A stretch of DNA of 64,000 nt from Cylindrotheca closterium (GCA_933822405.4 CAKOGP040000557.1:446557-510556), one strand, 5' to 3'; counted from the stretch's first letter, positions 1 through 11,541 are shown. Numbers and translations are program-made. The notes: a model not told the origin generated them from the sequence alone.

Positions 1-942
1 GAGGATACTTGAGAGCCTTTGTTGGTGGAGCAGTTGGCGCGATGGTACTCGGGGAGGAAGTGACATTGATAGAAGAAGTAGGAATCGGCGTAGTAGAATC
101 CGTCGCCACCGCTGCTGCTTCAGAGGTCCCACGAGTACCAAAGTAAGCTCCAGCACCACCACAAGCACCCAAAAGGAGCACAACAAGGATAATCATGCCA
201 ACAGGACGTTTCTTCTGCTCAGGTAGTGGCTCTTGGGGTGAGGGAGCGTCCGTCGCACCTCCGCTGTCAACCTCTCGCTGAACTGGGGGTTTTTCTTCCA
301 TCGCTTCCACAGCCATAGCTTCCAGCAATACTTCGCCGTCTTCATTGGTATTGAGTTCCACAGATTTTGATTGCTTCTCTTTTGTTCCCGCTTCTTCATT
401 TGCCAAGCCTGCAGCCGCCAACTTTCGCTGGACTGCATCATTGTTTCCAGGCGGAGCGGTGGTTCGGTTGCTGGACCTGCCGGAACCTTCCCCTCTTGCT
501 GCCTTTCGGCTTTGTCTTTGCGCTTCAGGACTCATTGGCGTGGACGCACAGAAGCAGGCTTGGAAGTACGACTTTTTCCAGAAGACCGGTGCCTGTCGGA
601 GGATGTCACCGCACCAGGAACCGTAGCTGGCTTGGAGGTCCGGCTTTTGCCAGAAGAAGCACGACTCTTTCCTTCCGATCTGGAAGAGGAATGGCCTTGG
701 CTGCGATCACTGCGACCGCTTGATTTGACAGAGCCTTTTCTCGATCTTGGAGACGCTTCAGTGGCAGCAAACGCTCCAGGAGCAGTAGATTTGCTGCTGT
801 CACGTCCACTGCGAGCTCGATCTTTTTCCCGTCGGTCACTTGACTCTCTGCGATTGCTGGAAGACGTACCGCTGCTGTGTTTGTTTCGCTCTTCACGAGC
901 TTTACGCTTGGCATTTCTGTCTTCTTCCTCAGTTGATGGCAT
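1..942 (-). CDS. Single-pass membrane protein, 3' part outside window, reading frame interrupted
   Basis: Product unknown. The ATG at 942 opens a Ser/Arg/Lys-rich, disordered N-terminus starting MPSTEEEDRNAKRKARE, with a repeated SSGKSRTSKPA element; this frame stops at 532. A second frame, overlapping it around 532-600 and containing its own ATG at 535 (MSPEAQRQSRK), runs open to the window edge. It encodes more disordered acidic sequence, then a clear transmembrane segment near 205-130 (GMIILVVLLLGACGGAGAYF) and a Ser/Thr/Pro-rich region. A shift of one base near 535-545 would join the two frames. I cannot tell a real frameshift, a short intron or an assembly error apart. Diatom LRR receptor-like proteins often have this layout (disordered head, one helix, Thr/Pro linker, then LRRs), but no LRR is visible here, so that is only a guess. 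Confidence 0.5.
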
Positions 943-1544
943 CTTGAGATACGAGTATATATATCACTGAAAGCACTGGTGACAGAATGTTTGAGAGAAT
1001 ACAAACCACATTTCAAACTTGAAATAATCTTCTACGGCAGACTTCGTTGACTTTGGTACGGTACACTGAAATCTGTGGAAGCAGAAAGTTTTGTCTGGAG
1101 CCGGGCGGATAAAATGACTCTATCCGTTCAAATTTTCAATTATAGACACAAGGTTAGGTACACGTACATGTATACGATACTTAATGGGCAAATACCACAG
1201 CAGTCACGATCGAGGAATTCCCTTCAATTATGACTTTTTCGTTCGATCTGATGATTGATTCATTCTGATGATTCCCAAAGTTCCAAAGTCGTCTTGCTTT
1301 CTTTGTCGGCGGTAAATGCCACCATCAAGTCGAACAGGTCATTGTGCGACAAGAACCCCAAATCGTGGGAAAACCTCAACGAGAACTCGTTGAGGGAGAG
1401 AAGCAAGTGTTCATCGGTTGAAGAATGCAACGAATGCGAATTCTTGGCAAAGGTTCGTTTGTTGGATTGAAATGCGAGAGGCCATCACAAAAACTCTTGG
1501 AGCAAATTCACAAGACTACCAGACAGACAAACAAGAACACCACC
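943..1544. other. Intergenic, divergent promoter region
   Basis: About 600 bp lie between two divergently transcribed genes. Short ORFs at 1255-1470 and 1418-1615 have no recognisable content and overlap the expected 5' UTR of the hydroxylase gene. AT-rich stretches and a TACATGTATA-like palindrome near 1165 are present, but I cannot assign promoter elements. Confidence 0.4.
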
Positions 1545-2925
1545 ATGATCTTTCCAAGATCCTTCCTCTTTTCGGCAGCCATTGCCACATTGGCATCTAC
1601 TTCCAAGGCTGCTGATTATGGAGTTGATTGCTCCTTTCCCATCCATTCCACCGACTCGTCGTGTGGGGACTTGTTGGGCGATCGCGCTGCCGTCTACAAC
1701 GAATACATGGATGGATGCCGAAAACATTGGGGCGAGAAGGGAGCCAAGCGATGCAATGCCGCAGAAGCCGATCGTTTGTCCATGAGCCAAACGCAACCTC
1801 AAAGTATGGTGGTAAGTCATTAATGGATCATAATACTAATAAGGAGGTCGAAATCCACTTGCGACTTGACTAAATTCTGTTCTATTATTTCCTTCTCATC
1901 CAATCGGATCACAGAACTATACAGAAACTGGATTCAAGAAGCTCAAGGCACCACCCAAGTTGTGGGAACTCATTAGCAACTATTGGGAAACAAACAAGGA
2001 CGAGAAGAAGCTCGAAGTATGGCCCATGGGTAACATTTACACCAACAACTGGGCCGCCCCGACTTACATGGTCAGTGTCGAGAACGATCAACTTCCTGGA
2101 GGAGGTCATGGTTTGAAGGATCAAATATGGGAAGCTGCTCGACCAACCATTGAGGCCTGGACCGGAATGAAGTTGCAGCCTACCTCTCAGTATGGAATCC
2201 GCGTCTACACTGAGGGCGCCATCCTGTCTCCACACGTCGACCGTCTTCCCCTGGTCTCCTCTTGCATCATCAATGTCGCTCAAGACGTTGATGAAGACTG
2301 GGTCTTGGAGGTATATGACAGACATGACAATGCCGTCAATGTCACCATGGAACCAGGAGACATGGTCTTGTACGAAAGTGGTAGTTTGGTCCATGGAAGA
2401 CCATTCGCAATGAAGGGACGATTCTTTGCCAATATCTTTATTCACTTTGAACCTACTGGAGAGCACTTGTACGATGATGGAAGTGAAGAGTTGGATGACT
2501 TTTATCCACCATACCTCAAGGCCAATTCTCCTTGGTTGGACACTTGGGCCAAACAAAACCCTAGTGGATGGAGAAAGACATCACCCTCTGCCGCCGCCGT
2601 TGCCCAACCGATCACACTCAAGGGACATACCGCCGCCGCTTCGGGAGACATCGAAACACTAGAGCGCTTGGCTCTTGACGACATGAAGGCACTTTACGCT
2701 CGAGATCCCAATGGATGGACTCCATTGCACGAGGCAGCTCGAGCAGGTCACTTGGATGTAGTGAGGTTGTTGGTAGAAAAGCACAATGCTGATATGAACT
2801 ACATCACCAATGAAGGCAAGGGAAGTTCGCCCTACTTTATTGCCACCCAAAGTCACTCGCCAGACCACCCAGTTTCACAATACTTTAAGTCTTTGGGAGC
2901 CGTCTACCAAGGACCCGAACTTTAA
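1545..2925 (+). CDS. Prolyl 4-hydroxylase-like 2OG-Fe(II) dioxygenase with C-terminal ankyrin repeats (copy A)
   Basis: Two exons, 1545-1811 and 1915-2925, joined in phase 0 (donor GTAAGT at 1812, acceptor ACAG at 1911-1914), give 425 residues. A signal peptide (MIFPRSFLFSAAIATLASTSKA) precedes a short cysteine-containing region shared with copy B at 7808-9318. The catalytic core has the iron ligands H196-x-D198 (PHVDR) and H249 (VHGRP), plus a basic residue in MKGRFFANIF that fits the 2-oxoglutarate contact. Residues of about 320-400 form ankyrin-type repeats (DPNGWTPLHEAARAGHLDVV). The family hydroxylates prolyl residues in secreted proteins using O2 and 2-oxoglutarate; the signal peptide fits an ER role. 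The ATG at 1545 was chosen because it starts the signal peptide. The single intron sits where copy B has its second intron but resembles copy B's first intron (see findings). Confidence 0.85.
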
Positions 2926-3118
2926 GAGATTTGTCAACTTCCCGGATTATTAGTCGGAGCAACTATTAATACCGGTAGGCTTGCTTCACTTTTGGCTTTA
3001 GAATATAATACAACAGCCCAAATATTCATATTATAAAAAATAACAAGTATCAATACATTGCGATTTGCGATACCACTGTGATAGTCCTACGATTGATTCT
3101 TCATGGCTTCCAGCTCGT

Positions 3119-5920
3119 TCAATCCCATAGAAAAGTAAGGACACTTGGAACCACAAAAGATGCTCCACATCGTACTCGACCATTATTTCGACCCACACCA
3201 TCACCAATGTCTTCGTCCACACGGCATGGCCCCATGGATGATTTCCACAAGGCCAGTTCCAATACTGATACACTCTCCAAACGCTCGTATTGGGTCATGG
3301 TATCATATGTTTCATTCAAAGCGTTTTCCCTTCGTTCCTTGTCATTTTCGCGCAAGATTGCCAGAACCTCACTTGACATACGCCTGCTCCATTCATCGCA
3401 GCCCCAATCAGACAACCGGTCCACCGTGTATCGTTCCAGTGTCAATTGCATCAATGCTTTGACTGAATCCGTCCACAATTTGCAGTTCAAGTAGTCCATA
3501 GCACGGTTCCCACGTATGTCTTGCCGACCAAGCACGTGAGCGGGATAGGCATCCAACAATGCTATCAACAAGTCTTTTCGTTTGGTTGATGATGACAGTA
3601 GGATATGAAAAGGTGTCATCTCAAAGGTATCCACAACAAACTGCTGGCATTTGTCGCCCTGTCTCAATTCCTCTAAAGTCGTACCGATACTTTCTTGACA
3701 GTAAGGCGATAAGCCAAGTTGACGATGTAGATCATCTGCCTTGGTCACGGATGAATAATAGCATAGCCTGTGGATTGGATAGTCGTCAAATCGAGTTGTC
3801 ACCAGTTGTCCCACACTCTGTTGTGAGCTGCAATGTCGCTGAAGATGCCTACAGCGACAAAAGCAGCCTGCCGAGAGGAAGACTGGAGGGGTATCAATCT
3901 GCTTCATCATACACTTTGGAAACGAAATGTTGCAGAGGGATACGCAAGTCCCAAACACTTCTCCTTGTAGCTCCGTTTCCTCTTGACGACGCAAAATTTC
4001 CACTGACACTAGAGATTTACACGGAGAAAATGCCAAGTGTCCAATTTTCTCCACTGTCGAAGGGATCTTGATGCTGGAGAGAGAGGAGCAGAACGAAAAG
4101 GTCCGTGATCCAATAGTCAACAAGCCTTCCGCTAGATCGACTTTTGTCAACGATATGCACCCGTCAAACGCACGGCTTTCAATCACCTCTGCTGTAGAAG
4201 GGATTTTGACTGTTGTCAATCCTTTACAGTCAGCAAAGGCTTCGTATCCAATCTGCTGTAGTCCCTTTTGAAATTCCACGGCAGTGAGGGAAAGACACTT
4301 GAAAAAGGCGCTGGGTCCAACTTTCTTGAGAGTGCGAGGAGTTCGGATACTTCTCAATGACAGACATTCAAAAAATGTCTCTCGAGGAATTTCTGTCAAT
4401 CCCTCGGACAGAATCACTTGGACCAACGAAGTACACTCGGCAAAGACTTTTTCATCAAATCGATCCAAGAGTGCACCACACGAGAACCGGACTGTCTGTA
4501 GCAATTTGCATTCGCGAAATACGCCCTGACGTAGATCATTGAGTCCCTTAGGAAGATCGAGTTCAATTAACGAATCGCAGCGCTCAAAGACCCCTTTCTC
4601 AATCACCTTTGTTTGCTTTGGAATTTGAATCTTGGACAGGGACGAGCAGTATGAAAAGGCACCCCATTCAATAGACACCAAGCTGTCTGGCAAAGCAATA
4701 TCCATCAAAGACTTGCATTGACGAAAGGAGCAAGGGGAAATGATTTCCACTTTTGCTGGAATGTGGATTCTTTCTAGTTGGGAGCAAGATTCGAACACAG
4801 AATGCTCCAGACTTGTAATTCCCTCGGGCAATCCGACTTGGACCAAGGACATGCAGTTCGAAAATGCTGCCCTGCCAATCTGAGTCACAGTGGATGGTAT
4901 TTGCACCCCTGCCAACCTGATACAATGTGAAAAAGCATTGGCGCAAATGGTTCTTAACAAACCAGTTTCTGGCATGTCCACTCGTCTCATGGACGAGCAT
5001 CCGGAAAACGCCGAACCTCCAATTGTTTCGACCGAGGTTGGAATGTCAATTCGTGCCAATCGGTTACAGCCCGCAAAGGCATTGTCTTCAACAGCCTTGA
5101 GTCCTTCTTGCAATTTAACTTCTTTTAACGATGGGCAACCACAAAAGGTCTTGGCTGCCAAGAATGTCACAGTGGAAGGGACCTTGATGCTTGTCAAGGC
5201 AGCACACTCGGCAAATGCATGGGGGCCAATGTACGCCAATACTCCTTGTTCATGGAAAAGGGCTTCCGTCATGGAAGAACATTTTTGAAAGGCGCCCTCA
5301 CCAATCCACTCGACGGTCGACGGAATTTTGACAGCTTCCAATGACGTACAATATTGGAACGCATGGCTACCAATATATCTCAGACCATCTGCCATATGAA
5401 TAGTCACCAAACTTGTGGATTTCTTATGGAAGGATGGGCTTGAAGGAACATTGATGATGCTTCTTCGTTGCAATGTAGCCGACGATGAGGATGTTTTTAT
5501 TTGTTCCAAAGAACAATCATTGCCATCATTGCCATCATTGCCAGCATCATCCTCTGAAAGCAATTGAAGACTCCGTAAACCTCTGCACCCTTGGAACGCG
5601 TGTGAACCTATTGATTTGACATGAGATGGAATCGTAACGTTTGCAAGAGAATCACAGCGTACAAATGCATCCTTGTCGATAGCTTCGAGGCCATCCGCAA
5701 AGATCACTTTTTGCAGCTGTATGCACTTTTGTAGATGTAGGTGATGGTGCAGAGGCGTTGTCAACAACTTGGGGTCGCCAAAGGCACAACCTCCAGAATA
5801 CGTAATGATGGAAACAACATTGTTGTTGTCAATATTGTCATCAGTTGCATTGTGAGCAGCAGTGCCAAGAGGAGAAGAAGAAGTTGGTGACCGCTTCCGG
5901 CGTTTCGGATTGGGTTCCAT
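3119..5920 (-). CDS. BspA-like leucine-rich repeat protein with ankyrin-like C-terminus
   Basis: An intronless ORF of 933 residues. After a short basic head (MEPNPKRRKRSPTSS), residues from about 65 to 720 form more than 20 repeats of about 23 residues of the LRR_5/BspA kind, with the pattern AFxxCxSLxxIxIPxTVxxIGxxAF (for example IPSTVEWIGEGAFQKCSSM). The last 200 residues are not LRR and contain TPFHILLSSSTKRKDLLIAL and RGNRAMDYL, which read as ankyrin-like helices. No signal peptide or membrane helix is visible, and the basic head could be a nuclear signal. Diatoms carry many such proteins, generally assumed to be protein-binding scaffolds, but no specific function can be given. The ATG at 5920 is the natural start. 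Confidence 0.85.
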   Translation of the reverse strand: MEPNPKRRKRSPTSSSPLGTAAHNATDDNIDNNNVVSIITYSGGCAFGDPKLLTTPLHHHLHLQKCIQLQKVIFADGLEAIDKDAFVRCDSLANVTIPSHVKSIGSHAFQGCRGLRSLQLLSEDDAGNDGNDGNDCSLEQIKTSSSSATLQRRSIINVPSSPSFHKKSTSLVTIHMADGLRYIGSHAFQYCTSLEAVKIPSTVEWIGEGAFQKCSSMTEALFHEQGVLAYIGPHAFAECAALTSIKVPSTVTFLAAKTFCGCPSLKEVKLQEGLKAVEDNAFAGCNRLARIDIPTSVETIGGSAFSGCSSMRRVDMPETGLLRTICANAFSHCIRLAGVQIPSTVTQIGRAAFSNCMSLVQVGLPEGITSLEHSVFESCSQLERIHIPAKVEIISPCSFRQCKSLMDIALPDSLVSIEWGAFSYCSSLSKIQIPKQTKVIEKGVFERCDSLIELDLPKGLNDLRQGVFRECKLLQTVRFSCGALLDRFDEKVFAECTSLVQVILSEGLTEIPRETFFECLSLRSIRTPRTLKKVGPSAFFKCLSLTAVEFQKGLQQIGYEAFADCKGLTTVKIPSTAEVIESRAFDGCISLTKVDLAEGLLTIGSRTFSFCSSLSSIKIPSTVEKIGHLAFSPCKSLVSVEILRRQEETELQGEVFGTCVSLCNISFPKCMMKQIDTPPVFLSAGCFCRCRHLQRHCSSQQSVGQLVTTRFDDYPIHRLCYYSSVTKADDLHRQLGLSPYCQESIGTTLEELRQGDKCQQFVVDTFEMTPFHILLSSSTKRKDLLIALLDAYPAHVLGRQDIRGNRAMDYLNCKLWTDSVKALMQLTLERYTVDRLSDWGCDEWSRRMSSEVLAILRENDKERRENALNETYDTMTQYERLESVSVLELALWKSSMGPCRVDEDIGDGVGRNNGRVRCGASFVVPSVLTFLWD

Positions 5921-6287
5921 TGCTGGTTTCTATTTCAATCCTACCACTGTTGTAGTTTTTTATGCCACAACAAGTTGTTTGTTACTGTAGATGATGGATT
6001 CAAATTTTGAAATTCAAAAACAGCGCCGCAACGTCCTGTCCAATTTTTTATCATTGTCCACTCCATGTCGCAAGTAAGTACATTTTTTACCTACGTAATG
6101 TTCCTACCAGATGCACGTGTTTCGCAGATTCCAAACCTCCGGGCGCGATTTTGTGATTTTTCCGGGCGCGTCTTCATCAATAATCTGAAGTGACAAAGAC
6201 GAATGAGAACGAGTGGTGGGTAGAAAAGATAGAAAGAGCAAGAGAAAGAGAGAGCGCTACTGTACTACAACTGACCGTCAAAAGTGA
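5921..6287. promoter_or_regulatory. Divergent promoter region with duplicated TCCGGGCGCG
   Basis: This 367 bp gap separates the LRR gene and the DEK gene, which point away from each other. The decamer TCCGGGCGCG occurs twice, at 6138-6147 and 6161-6170, with the GC-rich cores 23 bp apart in AT-rich DNA. It resembles an E2F-type core (GGCGCG flanked by T/A runs), which would suit a chromatin gene, but that is inference. A purine-rich GAAAGAGAGAGAG tract at about 6225-6255 precedes the DEK start. Confidence 0.4.
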
Positions 6288-7574
6288 ATGTTTCAGGCCC
6301 TCAAATCATTAGTCACAGGATCCCCCGAGAAGACTACTACTACGACTACTACTACTGCAAGAACTACAACTGCAACTGCAACTACAACTACAGCTACTCA
6401 AGAAGACGCTGACGACGACGACGACGACGAAATGGCCAAGAAAATCACTCCCAAAAAGGCTCCAGCCACCAAGAAAAATGACGACGGTGATTCCAAGAAA
6501 CGAAAGTCCACCACCACCACCACCACCACCAAGGCTATGGCAGATAGCCGTCCCAAACGAGTCCGTCGCAGCGCGGTGGAAGCAGAAAACAGCATTTACG
6601 AACCGACTGACTTTACCATGAAAGAACCAGCATCCGAAGGCATCAAAATCATTAAGGGACGTGGTTCCAAGTTGTCTTCCTTTGCCGTGGTCAAGCAATC
6701 GATTGAAGCCTCCAAGCGAACTCTAGAAGAGATTTCCTTTGCGCATCAGTTTGTCTTTGGAAAGAAGGGAGGCAAGCTCTCCAAGAAGGAAATGAAAGAG
6801 CATTTGTTGGAGTTTAGTGGTTTCCTGAAACCAATTCCAGCTGGAAAGAAGCGTACGGACAAGGAAGTCGACAAGGAAGAAGAAGCATTGGAGGTGAGTT
6901 TGTTTATACATGTATTATTTGTATGCATATATAATGTTAGCATATATGTGATCACATGGAATTTGTGATAACTGTGTCATTGGAACGAGTTCTATGCTTG
7001 TTCCAAATTGGTTCTCATCATTCATCTTGGTTGCCATTCATTCATTTTATTTTTGTAGACCAAAATGTCGAGACGGGCCTACGCCTTGAATAAATCTCAA
7101 ATTGTGGAACTTTGCCACTTCTTTGCGCTTACTTTGGAGACCACAAAGGACGAGCCCAAGATGGACAAGGACACTTGCATTGATCGTTTGCTCGACTTTT
7201 TGGGCAATCCTCACCAAGATTGGTTGGTCGATTCCCTCAAGGAAACGTCTACGGCTGCCACTAAAAAGACAACCACTACTACTGCTGCTGCTGCTGCTGC
7301 TTCTAAACCCTCTACTGCAGCAACAAAGAAAAAGGTTCCAGCGGCTCCCAGCAATACCACTCTGTCCGATTATCAAAAAATTAAAAAGGCCATTGGCAAG
7401 AAAAAGGTCCCTTCGGAAGAAGTATTGAGATCTTGGGTCAGAGCCTATGTGGCTTGTTTTAACTTGGACAAGGCCACTACCAAGCATGCTATCATTACTT
7501 GCAGTGAAAAATTCGGGGTGGACATGTCCAAGCAAAAACAACTCATCAAACAGATACTGGCCGAAGAGCTATAA
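6288..7574 (+). CDS. DEK-family chromatin protein
   Basis: Exons 6288-6893 and 7059-7574 join in phase 0 (donor GTGAGT, acceptor TTTTGTAG) to give 373 residues. The N-terminus holds a Thr run, an acidic run and a basic Lys-rich stretch. Residues of about 125-260 match the DEK pseudo-SAP/SAP region: GRGSKLSSFAVVKQS, then KEMKEHLLEFSGF, and after the intron DTCIDRLLDFLGNPHQDW. A Lys/Thr/Ala linker leads to a C-terminal DEK_C domain (VPSEEVLRSWVRAY through ITCSEKFGVDMSKQKQLI). DEK proteins bind DNA and nucleosomes and affect chromatin topology, splicing and repair, so a nuclear location is expected. The trinucleotide-rich tracts ACT/GAC/CCA are probably variable in length between strains. Confidence 0.8.
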
Positions 7575-7807
7575 GGGAAAAAAAGAAGGGGATGCGTGTG
7601 ATGGAATAGTAGTGCAGTATATATGTTATTTACAGATACATGTATCTATGCGTTACCATAGTGATACGATACTGTTAAAAAAAAAAGGGTGTGTAGATGT
7701 GATACAATATACGGTATGTGAATTGAAATAGTATTCTAGTTTACAAATTGTCGTGTGCCAGCCATATGATATGCATGATCGATCGATTGGTGTCATTCGA
7801 AATAATT

Positions 7808-9318
7808 TTACAGCTCGGGTCCTTGGTTGATCGCTCCCAATGACTGGAGATATTTCGCCACTGGATGATCGGGCGAATGACTTTGACTGGCAATAAAGTA
7901 GGCGGAACTACCCTTGCCTTTATTGGTCAATGAGTTAATGTCCACTTGCTGCTTCTCCACTAGCATTTGAACCACTTCCAAGTGACCGGCGCGGGCGGCT
8001 TCGTGCAAGGGAGTCCAGCCATTGGCATCGCAGGCCGAGAGCGATTCCTTATCATCAAAGGCCAAGCGTTCCAAGGCATCGACATCTCCTGACGCGGCAG
8101 CGGCGTGGGCCTTTGGTACACCGACCGAAGCAGCCGAAGGAGAAGTACGTCTCCATCCACTAGGATTCTGTTGGGCCCAAGTTTCCAACCAAGGAGAATT
8201 GGGCAACAGGTAGGGTGGATAAAAATCATCGTCGACCACCTCATTACGACCAGCATTGCCATCCAAATCCTCGCCAGTTGGTTCAAAATGAATAAAGATG
8301 TTGGCAAAATAGCGTCCCTTCAAGGCAAACGGTCGACCATGCATTAGACTCCCACTCTCGTACAAAACCATGTCTCCTGGTTCCATGGTGACATTGACGG
8401 CATTATCGTTTCTATCATAGACTTCCAAGATCCAATCTTCGTCAACATCTTGAGCGACATTGATGATACACGAGGAGACTAGAGGAAGACGATCGACATG
8501 GGGAGCCAAGATGGCACCTTCGGTATAGATACGGATGCCATATTGGGAGGTGGGTTGCAACTTGCGACCAGTCCATTCTTCCAGGACAGGGCGGGCAGCC
8601 TCCCAGATTTCATTTCTAAGGTCGGGGCCTCCACCTTCTAGTTCCGTGTCTTCGACACCAATGTAATAGGAAGGTGCCGCCCAATTATTGGTGTAAACAT
8701 TACCGACGAACCACTCTTCGATTTCTTGCTCGTCTTCGTTCTCTTCCCAGAATTCACTGAGAAGTTCCCATAGCTTTGCTGGTGCCTTGAGCTTCTTGAA
8801 TCCAGTTGATGTAAAGTTCTGTAGGTGGGGTAGATCATTGAAAGAAGGTTATGATGGTGAGTCAGTATCAATAATCAATATCAATCAGTATCAATGGCCA
8901 AAGAAGGCCGAGATCGTCTAGTATGAAAAATCACGCTTACCACCATACTTTGAGGCTGCTTGCGGCTCATTTCCAGGCGATCTGCCTCGGCAGCGTTGCA
9001 TCTCTTTCTTCCCTTTTCGCCCCAATGCTCACGGCAACCTTCCATGTAATCTTCATAAATGGCCTTTCGATCGCCCAACAAGTTGCCACAGGTCAAATTC
9101 TTTGAATGAATCGGCCATGAGCAGTCCACTAAAATGATATGAAGGGAAAGTCAAGAATTAGTCAAGTCGTCGTAAAGTTGGCGTCGACTTTTTTTTTAAA
9201 TCCGTGTCATCATCATGATCATTGTCGACTTACCACCATAGTTTGAAGATGCCTGGGATGTGCATACCAATGTGGCGACGATTGCGGTGAGGAGTAGTAC
9301 ACTTTGATGTAGCATCAT
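7808..9318 (-). CDS. Prolyl 4-hydroxylase-like 2OG-Fe(II) dioxygenase with ankyrin repeats (copy B)
   Basis: Three exons on the minus strand, 9234-9318, 8941-9128 and 7808-8818, give 427 residues; the last exon is the same length (1011 nt) as that of copy A at 1545-2925. The product has a signal peptide (MMLHQSVLLLTAIVATLVCTSQA), the conserved cysteine region, iron ligands HxD (APHVDRL) and a distal His (MHGRPFALKGRYF), and ankyrin repeats (ANGWTPLHEAARAGHLEVV). It is closest in this window to copy A and lies inverted to it, with the LRR and DEK genes between. Copy B has an intron after NYG (phase 1) that copy A lacks. Role as for copy A: probable ER prolyl hydroxylation, substrate unknown. 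Confidence 0.85.
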
Positions 9319-9658
9319 TCTGAACGTCGTTTGGATTCTTCTTCTTTGTCCAAAAGGATTTTGTGAGACTCTGCCATCACCACTCGCAACTACAGTATAT
9401 CCATGGGTTGATGGATGCGATTCGGGTTTGGTATCCTTTTGTTGGATTTGGGGTTCGGGTCTGGTCAGTTGTCGCGCGCATGCGATTCGTTCAACGGCGA
9501 TTGCCAAATATTCAAACTCGCCGATCAGGCGAGGTAGCAACTACGTAGCGGAACGACTTGGAACACGCAAGGCGGCCAGCAAGGTAGGTACGAATGCTAC
9601 TGTACCAAATCTTGTGGACAATCAGGTGTCACATATGAGAATTTGATCACTCCACTTG
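9319..9658. other. Intergenic, no gene seen
   Basis: This is the upstream region of hydroxylase copy B, bordering the tandem duplication. Short overlapping ORFs on both strands (for example 9428-9646) have no family signature and are not supported. Confidence 0.4.
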
Positions 9659-9941
9659 CTTCGCGTATTGCACACCAGCTAACCCATGGCCTTTGAAGGA
9701 AGAGTTCGTGAAAGGCCTTACTTATCTTATGGATCAATATGCAAAGTAGAATCAAGCAATAGCGGACAGTTGATATCTTGTATTAAAATATCTATAGTAA
9801 ACAGTAGTAATGGTGGTTCTTCGATATCTTGTATTAATAATAAGATCTATATTGTTTTTCAATCTATTTTCTAAAATGTGCCCGTGTGGGCTGAATTGTG
9901 AGGAGGATCACGTCTGAACTGGCTGCTGGTCTCCATGCTGC

Positions 9942-10595
9942 TTAGGCCGCAGGTGCAATATCGGGTTTCTTGAAGAACAGGACGTTCATCAACAACATTT
10001 GTATTTCTGCTCCTTTGAAGAGGCATTGATCCGTAGTCTTCAATAGAGTTGAAAGTTGACCAAGACCATCTTGTACCTGATCAAATTCACCATTTTCGTA
10101 TCGAATGTGAGCCATGTTATTGATGCATGCAAGCTTGAGCAACAGAGACAGTTGCATGTGCCCAACCCGATCACCGAGAAGCCTCATGATGGCAGCGTAT
10201 AGCTTCTGAGCCTTGGATCGGGCGCTTTTGTTCTTGGACCCTTGAATGTGATGCACGAGTGCCAAATTGAATATGACTGCAGCAGAGTAAACGAAGACAT
10301 CCAATGGCGAAGACTCGTCGATGTCGGAGGGCATCAAGATTGCTTGGCGAAAGAAGACTTGTTCATCACATGCAGCGTGAGCAATTTCTACAGTGGAAAA
10401 GCTTCGGAGGCAGGACGAAGATTCATCCGAGCTAGAGGCCAATGCTTCTGCTTGATCGGGCAAAGCGATGAATTGCTTCATCATCTTGACTGTGGTCGTT
10501 AAACGTTTGATGCTGGTCTCTTCATCACCCTCAGCAAGAGCTGTGACACCCTCATTGTTGAGACGGGCGGCTTCTTGGAAGAAAGATTGATTCAT
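9942..10595 (-). CDS. Unknown helical protein, tandem copy 1
   Basis: 217 residues, intronless, ATG at 10595. The sequence is mostly alpha-helical with TPR-like spacing: an N-terminal helix pair (RLNNEGVTALAEGDEETSIK) and later VFVYSAAVIFNLALVHHIQG and CINNMAHIRYENGEFDQV, the last two typical of TPR-like helices. There is no signal peptide, membrane helix or catalytic motif. I do not recognise a named family; a protein-interaction role is an inference from the TPR-like pattern. The copy at 11542-12195 is identical in DNA and protein, which points to very recent homogenisation or an assembly duplicate. Confidence 0.75.
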   Translation of the reverse strand: MNQSFFQEAARLNNEGVTALAEGDEETSIKRLTTTVKMMKQFIALPDQAEALASSSDESSSCLRSFSTVEIAHAACDEQVFFRQAILMPSDIDESSPLDVFVYSAAVIFNLALVHHIQGSKNKSARSKAQKLYAAIMRLLGDRVGHMQLSLLLKLACINNMAHIRYENGEFDQVQDGLGQLSTLLKTTDQCLFKGAEIQMLLMNVLFFKKPDIAPAA

Positions 10596-11541
10596 TTCGT
10601 TGTTTGATTTGTGTGTGGTAGGTATTGTGAAATCACAAGATGTCGCGAAGTAAAATTATGCATTGAAAAATGGTAAGATGGTTCGGGTACCAGATTCACA
10701 CTGGCCAGCTTTCTCATAAATTCTCGATGTTCCTTGTTCCTTGCGAACCCTCAAATGCTCCGCGAGCAATAAATTCCACCGCCGGCCACAGAATCATATT
10801 TATAAAAATTGTATGTACGGTACCAAAAGAATGTTACCTGGTGCTGTACCGTGGTACAGTAGTTGATGGAGTGATGATGATTCTCTTCTGCCGATGTCTC
10901 TTTGGTGTCATTGGGTTCGGATTTGTCCTCATTCCTCGGGAACAGTCTCATTCGCCGTGACCAAACAATTCTACCGTTTTGTCATCCCTTGTAGTCCTAC
11001 AATGGAAGTTTCACTTTCACTGGAATGTCGGTTGACAATCGGAGAAAAGGCTTTGGAAAATGTGAGGCTCTTCCGAATGCTGCATTCCATCTTTTCGAGC
11101 TTATTGTCTTGAATTCGACAGCTTTGGTGTTGAAGAATGTTCGAACAAGAAGTTGACGAAAATTTCAGGAGGAGGGTTTGATCACACCATGCTTATTCCT
11201 TCAAATTCAAAACAGCTCACGATTTCAAACGAGCCGCCATATGCATCTATACCAACAACACTAAAACATAATTCATTCCGTTAGAGGCATGCCATGCTTC
11301 GCGCCCTGATTTGGATTGCACGCCATCTGCAGGGCCGTTGAACGGAGAGTTCGCAAAAGGCCGCATCAAAGATCTCATCGATCAATATGCAAAGTAGAAT
11401 CAAACAGTAGTAGTGATTCTTCGATATCTTGTATTATTAATAAGATCTATATTGTTTTTCAATCTATTTTCTAAAATGTGCCCGTGTGGGCTGAATTGTG
11501 AGGAGGATCACGTCTGAACTGGCTGCTGGTCTCCATGCTGC

